NCBI GenBank assembly: GCA_051453625.1
Contig: JBOZIK010000001.1
Coordinates: 190,382,171 to 190,446,170, forward strand
Length of the DNA: 64,000 nucleotides
From: Welwitschia mirabilis
Lineage: Eukaryota > Gnetophyta > Gnetopsida > Welwitschiales
Direction: 5' to 3'
The notes under the pieces are model-generated. The model worked only from the letters and a program-made list of their open reading frames with translations, was not told the origin of the DNA and did no database searches. A program made the translations under genes and the position numbers. Positions 44,020 through 56,310 of this stretch are shown here, piece by piece. The stretch's first letter is position 1. Every line of letters starts with the position of its first letter.

Positions 44020-46784
44020 TGTCATATCCCATATTTTGTAAACCTTATTTACTTGGATATTAAGTATATTAAGCTTTCAGTCAAATGATTAATTATCCTT
44101 AGTTAAGTTCCTTATCAAATAAGATGTTATTTTAAATCAACCTTAGTTTGTGACTTTTATAATTTACCATCAAAATAAAAATAATCATGTTAGAAGGTTT
44201 TTATGAGAAAATCTATCCAAACATTTAAAATTAGATAATCTCATTCTGTGATGAATTAAAATCACATGATAAAAATAATAAATTGGAAATTTTAAGAGGA
44301 CATAATAGTATGTCTTACATCTTATTTACTCATTTAAATTCTTGATAAATATAATAGTTGTACTATATTATGAATAAATATTTTCTTTCTTGTATTATGT
44401 GATTGATAGATTTTATGCATTTTAAAATAAATAAACATTTCAACAAGTACATGTATTCTTACCTAGAATCAAGAATGATAAATAAGTAGATTCACTTTAT
44501 CATGGCTTTTATGTTCTTGAGATAAATAAGGGCACTTCATTCTTGAATGAATGGTTAAGTAAAATGACTATTAAACATAGGTCATGAGTTTAAGTCCTTT
44601 CACAGTAAATGGTACTTTTTGAATTTATTTGATTTTTCTTTCTATAATTGATTTTTCTTTGTATAAGTAATTAGTTAGTATAGCCATTATTTTAATGATT
44701 TAAGTTATTATTTAACTAGTTGTAAAAGCTCTGTAATATTTTTGTTATGGTGAAAATTGAATTTCCAAAATAGAGACATAGAATAAGAATAAAATATCTT
44801 ATTAATTAATAAGTATAAATTAGTGAAATGTTTTTTATAAGTCTATGATTGTGTTATTAACATGAAAATATAAAAATATTAATTTTTTAATGGGTAATTA
44901 TTTTTTAAAAAATTATTTATTAAAATATATTAGAAAATAAATGCAAAAAATAGTAAGCAAGTAATTCATGTTTCTGTAACTATATATTAACATATATGCA
45001 AAATTGAGAATCCTATGTTGTATAAAATTCAATAAGCTATTTAAAACATCTTGAATCATTTAAAAACTCAAAGTATTTTGAAAGTTATGATCATTTTAGT
45101 GTAGTATAGTAGGAATATAATTTTAGAAAATTTGATAGTTAATGATAACCTTAGAAATAATATTTTAAAATTCCAAGATAGTTTAAGTTAGATTATGAGA
45201 ATCCTATTATGTGTCTAATTTCTGAAAAACTACCATAATTTATTTTTAGCTTCATAATTAGTTAATTATTAATTTTTAACTATGATGGCTTCTTAGAGCC
45301 CAATAATGTTATAATTAATGTTTAAAATTATGGAAAAATTATTGCACAAAATTTATAGGGAAGTTGAGTATATAAAATACATTTTTACTAGTAAATTTAA
45401 GTTAAATTACATATAAGTGGTATTTATTTGTAAAAATACTTCTTTCAACCTTTTTCTTTATCTTATTTTGAATGTGCATGCTTGTAAGAGTTTTCACCTT
45501 AGTAGTTTAAGTAACATAAGTAGTGTCTAGCTTATCATTTTTAATTGACTTATACTATAGCCATATACATATTGGATAAAGATCTATATATTAACAATTA
45601 TTTTTGATCTATAATTTCTTTGTTTACCTTCTTTACACTAATCTATAAAGATTTTCATATGAGCATGAAAGAATATTTCTAAGATTGGCATAGCTCCAGG
45701 TATGTTTTAATTTCTTTAAGCACATCATTAAGATGTTATTTGATACATTTTAAATATTTTTATTATTATTTAAAGAAAAATAAAATAATATTTTCTATAT
45801 TTAAATAAAAAAGAAAAGAATACTTCCTTCATCTAGATTTTTATTATTATAATCTTGAATATCAAGATGTTCTTGTATGTGTGCTTTCTTTTCATGGTTG
45901 TTTCTATAAAATGAACCAAATGATTATTAGAATTATTATAACTAGGTAAATAATTCGTTAAATATGCACATTACTTAGAATTAATTGCATGCATTTGTGT
46001 AATGTATTCATCGAATAAGACTAAGCCAAGATAATTCTAATAACATTCCTCTCATACTTAGATTTCATCACCAAGGTGGGTTGCATTACATTTTTTTTTA
46101 ATAATAGCCCTTTGAAAGTGGATTTAGTCATCTTTCTTGTTCTACCATGTTTGAACTTACTCTGACTTAATATCTCGAGCCCTTAGTATCAATGGATTAT
46201 ATTACACCATTTGGAAATGCTTCAAGGAAACCAGGTCATTTATAAGCATGCATCTACCTCACATACTACCTGTCACCTATATTAGAGGTATATTGAGGTG
46301 TAGTAAAATCCTATAACATTGATACCAGCCATGTTTGTGTAGTTTAAAACTTAAAGTAGAATCAACTCACATCTGAAGGGTGGTCAGATATCGAGATGGA
46401 ATGCCATTAATTAGAGTTGCAACCTTCTATTATATCGATTAGGTATTATTTTTAAAACTTATCCTTGTATGTTGATAAGTTTAAATCTCCTCAACTATTC
46501 AAAAGATATCTTTTATATGATAAAAAACTAGAAATAAATGAAGGACACAAATTTATGACATCTCTATTATTTGTAAATCAAAATAATCTAGAAATTAATT
46601 AGAGGTAAATATATAATATTAATATGATTTCTCTTTCTTAGAATATAGAAATTATAATATAGGAGTATGTATAATTTGATCCTAGGTTTCTCTATGTCTA
46701 TCAGGTAACAATATTAAAGAAGAAAGCAAAAGAAAAGGGGAAAAAATAGTACTTAATTAGGGTAAAATAAAAGAGGGTGTTAGA
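44020..46784 (+). repeat. 5' LTR (2,765 bp) of the large element
   Basis: Aligned with 47,462-50,814 except that about 0.9 kb present there (about 47,710-48,610) is replaced here by ~60 bp (about 44,545-44,608). The terminal CA has become GA. Confidence 0.82.
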
Positions 46785-46786
46785 AA

Positions 46787-46800
46787 TTAGTACCAAAGCT
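46787..46800 (+). promoter_or_regulatory. Decayed tRNA-Met primer-binding site
   Basis: TTAGTACCAAAGCT two bases after the 5' LTR end, followed by CTAGGTT. Compared with the canonical TTGGTATCAGAGCC followed by TAGGTT, the changes are mostly transitions. Confidence 0.7.
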
Positions 46801-47361
46801 CTAGGTTAAATAATACCTATGTTAAGCACTTATAAATTTATAAGAATATAAATCAAATTATATTTTTAATGACTTTTCTCCTTAATAATCTTAAAGTTAG
46901 TGGTAGCTAGAATAACCTTAATTCTTAATAGCTATAAAGTTTATTATATCCCTTATAATATTAGACCATGAGTAAAATCAATTATATCCCTGATAATACT
47001 AGATTCTAAAATAATTTTAAATCCTAGATAAGCATGAGTTTAATCATATCTTCTAATAGTCATAAACCCCATTATACTTATAATTTTTCTACTCTCTAAA
47101 TATATATCAAATTACATTTATGTTAATTCCAATAATTATAAAGGTTACACTAATTATAATCTTATAATCTTAATAATTCTAGAAGTTGATTCTATTTGTA
47201 ATAGTTCCAAAGTAGTCATAAGGTTAATTATAATCCCAACCCTTAGATGATCATTATGCTAATCATATTTATGATAATTTTAAATCTCTAAACAAACCAA
47301 GAAGGATGATGAATTCAAGTCATTAAAGACTCCATTACATTATAGCTATAGATGATAATCA
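46801..47361. other. Residual interior of the large element, non-coding
   Basis: A very AT-rich sequence with loosely repeated words such as AATTATAATC and TAATAGTCATAA. No gag frame can be read. Confidence 0.5.
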
Positions 47362-47461
47362 NNNNNNNNNNNNNNNNNNNNNNNNNNNNNNNNNNNNNNN
47401 NNNNNNNNNNNNNNNNNNNNNNNNNNNNNNNNNNNNNNNNNNNNNNNNNNNNNNNNNNNNN
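47362..47461. other. Assembly gap, 100 N
   Basis: A placeholder-sized gap inside the large LTR element. The right side resumes about 277 bp into the second LTR, so at least that much is missing. Confidence 0.95.
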
Positions 47462-50400
47462 AGGACATAATAATATATTTTGCATCTTATTTACTCATTT
47501 AAATTCTTGATAAATGTGATAGGTATACTATATTATGAATAAACATTTTCTTCCTTGTGTTTTATGATTGACAGATTTTATGCATTTTGAAATAAATGAG
47601 CATTTAAACAAGTACATGCACTCTTACCCAGAACCAAAATGATAAATAAGTAGATTTACTCTACCATGACTTTTATATTCTTGAGATGTGTAAAGGCACT
47701 TGATTCATAGCATACTCATTGTTTTATTAATCGAAATTGAAGAGTTTATCTCATTATGCCATGTACAATTTTGAGATTTTTGCATTTATTCTTTTGATAT
47801 ATGTCTTGGATGAATTAAACTTACTTATGAGCCTATGAAGGATTAAAAAGAGCTAGCATAAGGAAATGATGCATATAATTAATCTTACTAATTAAAGAAA
47901 GAATATTACTCACCCTAGTTAGGTACATGAGTCATAAATGAGATCTTTTTTTAGACTCCAATATCACTTATTACTCATCCCACTTATCAATACTAAATCA
48001 TGTGATCTTGTGATCTTAAGTAATGTGCTTTTGTTTATCTATATATAGAGATCCTTTCCTCTTATAAAAGGAGATACTTTCCTTTTTTTTAATACAAGTT
48101 TATCTTTCTTCTTTTCTTCTTCCTCTCTCTTTCATTCGCTTGCTTGTGGAGCTTGGAGCTAAGGAACTCTTAAGCTTAAACCTTCATCAATCTTCAACTA
48201 TTAAGGACTTACTAATATTTCCAATTAAGCTCTTTACTCTTAATGTCCATATGATTTCTTTTTAACATTCTAATGAAATGATGTAATATTGTCTTAGGGA
48301 ATTATTTATGGATTTTATGCAATTATTTTATAAAATATTATTCCCTTCCATTGTCTCTCACCAAGACGCTAGTGAGATATGGTGATAGAGGTTACTGATG
48401 GATGATTATGTCTTAGTTACCAAGGGGTTTATTATTATATATTTAAAAAAGCAAAAAAGAAAAAAAGGAAAAAAATAAATTTAGGTACCCATGTTCATTT
48501 TAACATTATATTTTTATTTATTATGCATTAGATCCATCTTATTTGGGGCAAAGTCTGATCCTCAAAAATCTCTTTAGGATAGTACTCTTTCATGGAAATG
48601 TCAGGGCTTATAGTAAATGGTTCTTTTTGAATTGATTCGATTTTTTTTCCCTATAATGATTTTAATTAGTACATTAGTTAAGATATTCTATAAGTAATTG
48701 GTTAATATATCCATTATTTTATTGATTTAAGTTATTGCTTAACTAGTTGTGAAAACTTTAATATATTTTTGTTATGGCAAAAATTAAATTTTCAGAATAG
48801 AGGCATAGGATAAAAACACATAGCTTATTAATTAATAGGTATAAATTAGTAAATTTTTTTATAAGGATAGGATTGTATTATGAATTTGAAAATATAAAAA
48901 CAGTAATTTTTTTGATAGGTATTTATTTTAAAAAAATTATTTTTTAAAATATGTTACAAAATAAATGCAAAAAATAGTAAATAAGTAATTTACGTTTCTA
49001 CACTTATCTAGAAACATATCTACAAACTTGAGCATCCTACATTGTAGTAAATTAAATAATATTTCTAAAACATCTTGAATCATTAAAAAACTCAAAGTAT
49101 TTTGAAAGTTATGGTCATTTTAGTATAGTGCAGTAGGACTATAATTTTAGAAAATTTGACCATTTCTAACCTTAAATGATAATCTTAGAAATAATATTTT
49201 TAGAATTCCAAGATAGTATAAGTTAGATTTTGAGAATTTTATTATTGTCTAGTTTTTGAAAAACTACTATAATTTAAATTTTGCTTTATAATTAATTAGT
49301 TATTAGTTTTTAATTATGATGTCTTCTTAGAGCCCAAAAATGTTATAATTAGTGTTTTAAATTATAGAAAATTATCACATAAAATTTTATAGGGAATTTG
49401 AGTATATAGTATATGTTTCTATCAGTAAATTTAAGTTAAATTATATATAAATAGTATTTTATTTGTAGAAATGCCTCTTTTACCCTTTTTCCTTATATTG
49501 CTTTAAATGTGCATGCTTGTAAGAGTTTTCTCCTTAGTAGTTTAAGTAACATAAGTAGTCTCTAGCTTATTACCTTTTTTTATTGACTTATAATATAGCC
49601 ATATGAATATTGGATAATATTTATATCTTAATGATTATGCTTGAGCTATACTTTCTTTTGTTTACCTTCTTTCCACCAATCTATTAAGGTTGTCATAGGA
49701 GCATGGAAGAATGTTTTTAGGATTGACATAGCTCTAAGTGTGTTTTAGTTTTTAAATACATTATTAAGATATGATTTGATGCATCTTGAGTATTTTTATT
49801 TAAAAAAATAAAAGAACATTTAATTTATTTGGAGAGAAAAGAAAATAGTATTTTCTTTATCTACTTTTTCATTATTGTAATCTTGAATATAAAGATATTC
49901 TTATATGCTTGTTTTCTTTTTATGGTTGTTTCGATAACATGAACCTAATGATTATTAGAAGTATTATAACTAGGTAAATAATCCATTAAATATCCACATT
50001 AGTTAGAATTGTATGTATGCAGTTGTGTGATGTATTCATTGAACAATACTAAATCAAGATAATTCTAATAATGTTCCTCCCCATACTTGGATTTCATCAC
50101 CAAGGTGGGTTCCATTGCATTTTTTTTATAATACCATTCTGGACATGGATTTGATCACCACTCTTATATCCTACCCATGTATGAACTTATTATGATTTAA
50201 TATCTTGAGCCCTTGACATCAATAGATCATGTTACAACATTCAGAGATGCTTCAAGTAAGCGGGGGTTATTTGTAAGCATGCATCCATCTCACGTATTGC
50301 CTGTCACTTGAATTTAAGATATATCAAGGTGAAGTGAAAGCTTATGGAGTTAAGCCTAGCCATGTTTGTATAGTTTAAAACCTAAAGTAGAACTAACTCA

Positions 50401-50814
50401 CATTTAGGAGATGACCGGATATCAAGTTGGAATGCCATTAATTAGAGTTACAACCTCTTATTATATTGGTTAGGTATTATCTTTAAAACTTATCCATGTA
50501 TGTTGATAACAAGTTACATCTCCTTAACTATTTTCAAGATATATTTTATGTGATGAAAAATTAGGAAGAAATGGAGGACACAAACTCATGCAATCGCTAT
50601 TGTTTTTAAACCAAAATAATGTAGAAGTTAATTATAAAAAATATATAATATTAATATCATTTGTTTTTTTTAGAATATAGAAATGCTAATAAAGGAATAA
50701 GTAATATTTGATCCTAGGTTCCATTATGTCTATTAGATAATAATATTAAAGAAAGAAGGGAGTAAAAGTTAAAAAAAAGTGCTTAATTAGATTAAGATAA
50801 GAGAGGGTGTTACA
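47462..50814 (+). repeat. 3' LTR of the large element (start in gap)
   Basis: Corresponds to 44,297-46,784. It keeps an extra ~0.9 kb with a TATA-like TATATATAGAG (about 48,040), followed by a CT-rich leader-like stretch at 48,100-48,140, so this part probably held the LTR promoter and transcription start. It contains the uninterrupted site CTCACGTATTGCC at 50,289. Confidence 0.82.
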
Positions 50815-50819
50815 GTAGA
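50815..50819 (+). other. Right target-site duplication, GTAGA
   Basis: Directly follows GGGTGTTACA and is identical to 44,015-44,019. Confidence 0.85.
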
Positions 50820-50822
50820 ACA

Positions 50823-51074
50823 TTACTTTATTTTATCAAAAAGATCTTTAAGCATTTTAATAGACTTTGAGGATAAAAAGAGAATTCCTTTGACATTAGA
50901 TTTAAAATCTTTAAATTCTTTTTGTAGCTTTAGATATTCTTGTGATTGATCATAAATTTGATTAGCTCTAAGATTTTTCGAAAGATTCTTATCTTTTTCT
51001 TTGAGCTTGGTTAGATCTCTAAAATATTTCTCTAGAAGTTCCTTATACATTTTTTGTCTTATAGGATTTAACAT
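50823..51074 (-). CDS. Hypothetical 83-residue Lys-rich helical protein
   Basis: An uninterrupted frame from ATG at 51,074 to a stop at 50,823. The product is strongly charged, rich in Lys, Leu and Glu, with heptad-like spacing (KMYKELLEKYFRDLTKLKEK and similar), so a coiled coil is likely. No signal peptide, membrane helix or known domain is visible. Its stop lies only four bases from the target duplication of the large LTR element, so the insertion just missed it. It may be a fragment of a retroelement gag or a chance AT-rich frame; no expression evidence exists. Confidence 0.25.
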   Translation of the reverse strand: MLNPIRQKMYKELLEKYFRDLTKLKEKDKNLSKNLRANQIYDQSQEYLKLQKEFKDFKSNVKGILFLSSKSIKMLKDLFDKIK

Positions 51075-52600
51075 GATTATTGAATCTATTGAACAAAAAA
51101 GTTAATATGTCTAAGATGATGTTTTGTATAACTTTTGTAATTAATGAATATGTTTTTCATTACTATTAGTAACATATTTTATTAAGTTTATTATTATTAA
51201 TTAGTTAATTAGTTTGTATGTGTTATAATAGTTGTTGCAAGTATAGGATGCCATCTAGCAGATACATTCCAAGGGAACTATTTTTAAAAAAAGAAGGAAG
51301 TATTTCTTGCCATGTAAATTCTTGGAAGAAACGGAATAGAAACTACCAAGGAGGAGGTGAGAAGACATGGATAAAAGAAAGGAAAGAAGAAGAAAGTGGA
51401 TTTTTTTGATAGGAAGGAAAAGGAGAATCCCAAAGCTAAAGATCAAGATAGGAAGAAACTCTAGGGCACTCTAGAAAAAGAACTAGCTACTAACTTCCAA
51501 GATTTAGTGTAACCTAAAAAGGATATCACTATCATCAGTACGCTTTGAAACAACTTTGTTATTTCATAACATGATAAACTAAGCTAAAGAGCTATATTTT
51601 TGTAACGAAATTACATACTTGAAAGTATTGCAAACAGTGAATGCTACTTGAAAAAGAAGTATTCTTACTCTCTTGCTCCGACATCTATAGCTGGGTAGAT
51701 ATTTAGGACATATTAGTACTTAGAAGTAGCTACTCTCTAATTTTATTTTATAACTATTTTCTTTACAAATCCTTCATACTGTACTAAACATGTATAAATA
51801 AGTAGGTACCATATTATTCTAAGAACTTATCCTAATAAGGCTTATGGAAGCAATAACTTTCACAAGGGGATCACTTTCAGTAACGTAAACAATAGGCTAA
51901 TAGCTTTTTCATAAATAATTAATAAATCAGTTCCCAACTTAAACTATTCAAATTGAATATTTTCAAGAACTGATCTTGGAGACACAACATATACTAATCT
52001 AGTTGCAAATTCGCTTAACTTAGTTAGTTTTTAAAGTAAATCTCTATTTTTTTAAATAAATAATAAATTAAGCTTACTTAGGTTAATAGTCATATATTTT
52101 CTACATTTTTCTAGCAGAAAATTTACTATTTTTATATCATATCCCAACAATAATCTTTTATCATTTTAGCACTAGAAGAAGTATCCCTTTAAGCTGACTA
52201 ACAAGAAATGAAGTATATAATTCAAAAAGATGGCCAAAGAAAATGGTAAGATGAAAAAGAAAAGTTCACCAAAAGTCCTGAGAAGTATAATCTAGAAGAG
52301 CAAAAAGAGAATAGGGTTAAGATGAACATTGAGGAGGAAGATTTTGATACAGATGAAACTACTTTAGGGCAAGTGGTTAAAGAGTAGATCTTTTCTTAAG
52401 TTCTATTGGAAATGAAACGATGACTGTCTAATTTTTTTTAAAACACCTTTAATTCATGGAGAATCTTCAAATACATCTACGACAACTACAAATTTTTAGC
52501 CAGATGTTATTGGGAAGATGACAAAAGCTCTAGACCTTTAAATATGAAACACACTAGTTAGAAGATCTAAGTTTCATTAATCCTAAGGCTTTAAGAGTTC
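51075..52600. other. Coding-like but broken sequence, no assignment
   Basis: Lys- and Glu-rich frames with stops (for example 51,218-51,409 and 52,200-52,340) may be the N-terminal part of the gag remnant that follows. No boundary was found. Confidence 0.35.
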
Positions 52601-53660
52601 CTTGATAAAGTTAGGAATATAAACATCACATCCATACCCAACTTTGGAGGAAGTAAGCCTGAAGAAGCATCGATTCATCTAAGTCTTTTTTATTCTTTCT
52701 GCAAAGCTAATTATCTTGAATTTGAATCTAATTACCTAAGGTATTTCCCTTTTCCCTTAAAATGAGAGGCTCAATTATGGTATCAAAGAAATCCTAACTA
52801 TGCTTTTAGTTATTGCAGAATCCTTAAGAAGGCCTTTTAACATAAATTCCAACCAATAAGGATAGTGGAAGATTTAAGAGAACAAAGCTTGAATATAAAA
52901 TAGAGAGATAGTGATAGATTTGGTGAATTCCTAGATAGATATGACATATTATTGGCTAAATACCCTAATCATGGAATTTCAGCTAGAGAAAGGGTGGGAG
53001 CCCTATTTAGAGCATTACAAAATCAAATCATAAAGTAATTAGACCTATTACGTAGAGGAAGTAGTAAAACAAAAAATTTACAACAGATAGAAGAGGCTAT
53101 TACTCAATTTTATAACATAAGTCAAGGATGGACACAAGAAGAAAAAAGAAAATAGTAAGTGTCATATCAACAACAAAAGCAAAAGGCAATTTATATAGTT
53201 GTAAACACATTAGTTTAATGAAGAAGTTGCTCAAAAAGTAACTAATAATATGATAGATAAATTCAATAAATTAACCATTCAGTAATTAAAGAATGATGAG
53301 GGTCCTATTTGTGAATATTATGATGAGGATGATCATGAAGGAATAGACTACCCTTGGATGCGAGAATTTATCTAATGGCTAGATATAAGTAGACTAGACT
53401 TGAGTGGTGAAAACCTACCATAAACTAGAAGAAAACCATATCTTTATCAAAGTAGGAAATGGATAGCAAAATACAAAAATCTCTGCAAAAATATGTTACA
53501 TCTAAAAGGCAGAAACAAATGGAATATTATAGAAATTGGATAAATAAGACCATGATGAAAGAAAAGATACACAGGAAGTTGAGAAGGAGGAAGGGAAGAT
53601 CCTTGCTCAGTCATAGCCTAACTCAAGAAAATCAACCAGTAAAACTATAATTGCAAGATC
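52600..53660 (+). pseudogene. LTR-retrotransposon gag remnant
   Basis: Read through stops, 52,640-53,040 gives a capsid-like order: FGGSKPEEA, an aromatic block LWYQRNPNYAFSYC, then LREQSLNI, RFGEFLDRYD and RVGALFRALQNQI. This is the layout of retrotransposon gag proteins of the Ty3/Gypsy type. At about 53,309-53,353 a zinc-knuckle-like C-E-Y-Y-D-E-D-D-H-E-G-I-D-Y follows, with two of three Cys replaced by Tyr. A Lys-rich tail frame is open at 53,459-53,650. It is non-functional. No linked polymerase follows directly; the next pol piece is at 55.5 kb. Confidence 0.55.
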
Positions 53661-53760
53661 TAGGAAAACAAAGGTAACTAACTGGGAATCTAGAAGGAGC
53701 AAAACACAAGACCCTAGTAATAACAACATAAAAAATGAGGACATTATAGAAAAACAATCT

Positions 53761-53835
53761 GAAAATTTGCCTTTCCCATTGAGACATAAGCAGTTAGAAC
53801 ATCCTAGGGTTGAAAGAAAATTTGCCTTTCCCATT
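53761..53835 (+). repeat. Short direct repeat, 20 bp at 55-bp spacing
   Basis: An identical 20-bp word ending TTTGCCTTTCCCATT occurs at 53,761-53,780 and 53,816-53,835. It is in an open frame, where it encodes NLPFP- and KFAFP-like peptides. Confidence 0.85.
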
Positions 53836-53879
53836 ATAGAAAAGCAAGATTTGCATTATTCTGACTTATCAAACATCCA

Positions 53880-54720
53880 CCATTTAGCAGGAATCTACAA
53901 CTCGTTGGTTTCCAGAGTGGTAATCATGCTCTCATCAACAGGCTTCAAACTCTTGTAATTTCCAAATGCCCTCAGACTCTGAAAATGGCATGTCAGCCAT
54001 GAAAGTTTTCAGTGTTTATCAGATCGCCAGTGAAATCATCAAACAGGCGACTAGAATTCATGTATCAATACATATCCTTGGTGAAACATTTTTCTCCTGC
54101 TCATTTGTTGCATTGCTCACATGACATTGTTGCCGTAAATGACTCCACGTATGTCCTATTCCCTTATTTGCACAATGCGTTTCACAAACGAACAATCACT
54201 GCCAGCAACACAGAAGTGAAGTTTACAGAAACGGCGAATATCTGAGATGGAAAATGATAAGTATCAATCACGAAAAACATGGCAAAAAATCTCGTCTTTT
54301 CTCTCCATCGTCCTTAAAAATGATACGGCAAGCTTCTAAATCTCTTTCAAAATCTTGGATCAAAGCCTTATTCCTTGCCAAAATCAGGCTTTGGGCAATC
54401 TATATAAGAAGTTACTACCACTTAAAATAAATATAACGGTGCATTGATTCGTCAAGTTCCTCTTCCTCTGCATTTCGATCTTACTTTTGTACATTTTAAT
54501 TCTTGAAAAAGCTAAGTCTGGGCGCTGCCAAGTTCCAGATCCAGTGTGTGAGATAAGTTGCAACCAGTGGTGGATTCTTGTGAATGACGACTCCATCTCC
54601 AATTCCGAAGTCTGCATTTCTCAAATTCTGGATTGCTGCAGTGCTCTGAGTACAGAAAGTCCAGAATCAAAAAGGCCGTTCAGAGCCATCCTCTTGTTAT
54701 TGCTTGACTCTAGGTTTTAC
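53880..54720 (-). other. Higher-complexity island, possible gene fragment
   Basis: Less AT-rich than its neighbours. On the minus strand an acceptor-like CATTTTCAG (about 53,980) precedes a 26-codon frame, LRAFGNYKSLKPVDESMI and on to a stop. Other frames of 77-107 codons on both strands (54,012-54,245; 54,384-54,617; 54,487-54,810) lack motifs. I cannot name a gene. Confidence 0.22.
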
Positions 54721-54810
54721 TTTCCTGTTTATGTAATTTGTAATATAGTTGATATTCTTGGAAATTGTTACAAATTTTGTTTAATAATTTACTCCCAATT
54801 CATGTGTTAA

Positions 54811-55480
54811 ATAGTCAATTCCATGGAATTTGATTTTAACATAAAGTGCACAATTGGATTTCTAATGTTGCAAAATGATATTGCATTCTGAATTTTACAT
54901 GACATCTACCTATTACATAATTACAAAATTTAAGTTTTTTTGGTAAAATATTTAAATCATCTATTTGTAGTAAAAAGTTGATTATTCTTTGTGAAATTAA
55001 GTGTAGTTACATTTATTTTTGGTGAAGAATAATTAATCATTAAATTATTTGAAAACATATTCTTATGACTTAAGCTTAGTCATGCATTGAGAATTTATTT
55101 TAATCTTGTAGAACTTTAGTTTAATGTTTATATGACATCTGCTTGTTACAATTCTTACATTCCAACTCTGTGTTTAACATTCAAAATTGATTTGTTTAAA
55201 ATATTGTAGTAGTTTGACTCTCTAAAGAAAACTTCATCGCCTTTCAATAGACCACTTATGTTCAATAATAAATTGTTTATATTATATGTCTAATTTTAAC
55301 TTGATTCATGGACAATTATAGGCTTGACACACAATTTTTAGCATTGATTAAGTTTACAAAATATTTGTGAATCTTGGGCATTTAACTTCACTATATCAGA
55401 CTTAGAGTGGATTAGTTCTATTATAATAGTACCAAAGAAAGGAAATAAATAGAAAGTATTTATAGATTTCTAAATGTTAA
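54811..55480. other. AT-rich, no recognisable gene
   Basis: Short frames only; nothing recognised. Confidence 0.5.
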
Positions 55481-55484
55481 ATAC

Positions 55485-55680
55485 GACAACCTATAAAGAC
55501 CGTTTTCCTTTATCTTTATTGATCAAGTCTTAGAAAGGATATCTCGATGTTAATACTATTTCTTTCTTGATAGATACAATGGATACAATCAAGTTCCAAT
55601 AGCTTTAAAGGATTAAGCTAAAGCTACTTTTACTTGCCATTGGGACACCAATGCTTATAAAGTACTACCATGTGAATTAC
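55485..55680 (+). pseudogene. Ty3/Gypsy reverse transcriptase fragment
   Basis: Through two stops the frame reads FPLSLLIKS, FLDRYNGYNQVPIALKD and AKATFTCHWDTNAYKVLP. These match the Ty3/Gypsy RT block FPLPFIDQ ... FLDGYSGYNQI ... KTTFTCPFGTFAY. The catalytic YVDD block downstream is absent because the similarity ends near 55,680, where a repeated sequence begins. It is a truncated pseudogene. Confidence 0.78.
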
Positions 55681-55689
55681 GTAATGTGT

Positions 55690-56310
55690 ATGATCATTTT
55701 CTGCCTCCCCATTGACACTCACATCAAGGCAATGAAGGGAGGCGACAATGAATGTACCCAGAAAATAACAATGGCAACCACCTTAAGTAAAATAGAAAAC
55801 AACACATCAAAAACAATGATAGAAAAGATCACAACAAGAGAATGGAGAGCAAAGAGGAGATCACAAAAAACAAAAAAACAAAAACAACGCGGATCAAAAG
55901 GCAAAGGTAGGGAAAATGCGAGGGGAACCAAAAACACAGATGTGAGAAGAATAGTAAGGCTAGAAGAAATATAGAAGCAGATCAGAGCATAGACTTGATA
56001 ATTAGAAGTGTAGAGAAGCTATCAGTCAACAGCAAATCAGAGGAGAACAGCATCATAGAAGCTAGAAAAGCAACATGCAGTGAAGATGACAAGGTGCTAA
56101 AGTGCTAGTGGCTACTGCCTTCATGTTAGTTATTAAAGGCAAGCAAAAGATGGAGGCAACGCCAGTGTCAAAAGTAGAGATGTAGAGAAAACATAAGAGA
56201 GAGAGAGAGAGAGAGAAAAATAGGGGTGTTTTGGAGAGCAGAGGGTAAGCAAAAAGAGAGGATGGAAGACACAATATGGCTGTGAAAAGAGCAAGGAAAG
56301 GCCTACAAAA
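55690..56310 (+). repeat. ~0.6-kb direct repeat, first copy
   Basis: Similar to 63,414-63,995 over its length, sharing TATGATCA..TTT.TGCCTCC, AGATCACAA, GAATGGAGAGCAAAGAG-like and GGCAAGC/GGTAGGC blocks up to GAGAATAGAGG-like ends. It includes a GA microsatellite at about 56,193-56,214. The strand of the underlying element is not known. Confidence 0.75.

Larger units (their letters stand above)
44020..50814 (+). mobile_element. Large-LTR retrotransposon with interior almost missing
   Basis: Starts TGTCATATCCC, ends GGGTGTTACA and is flanked by the 5-bp duplication GTAGA. The two long LTRs are in direct orientation: 44,020-46,784 and from inside the 47,362-47,461 gap to 50,814. The first is followed by TTAGTACCAAAGCT (46,787-46,800), a decayed tRNA-Met primer-binding site. 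Multi-kb LTRs with these termini resemble the Tekay/Del group of Ty3/Gypsy chromoviruses, but no protein is present to confirm it. Only about 0.58 kb of interior is assembled before a 100-N gap; the rest may be deleted or collapsed in the gap. Confidence 0.82.

Noticed and set aside
50823-55680. Endogenous pararetrovirus
   Set aside because: The capsid-like and RT pieces fit LTR-retrotransposon gag and Ty3/Gypsy RT equally or better. No movement protein or other virus-specific domain is visible.
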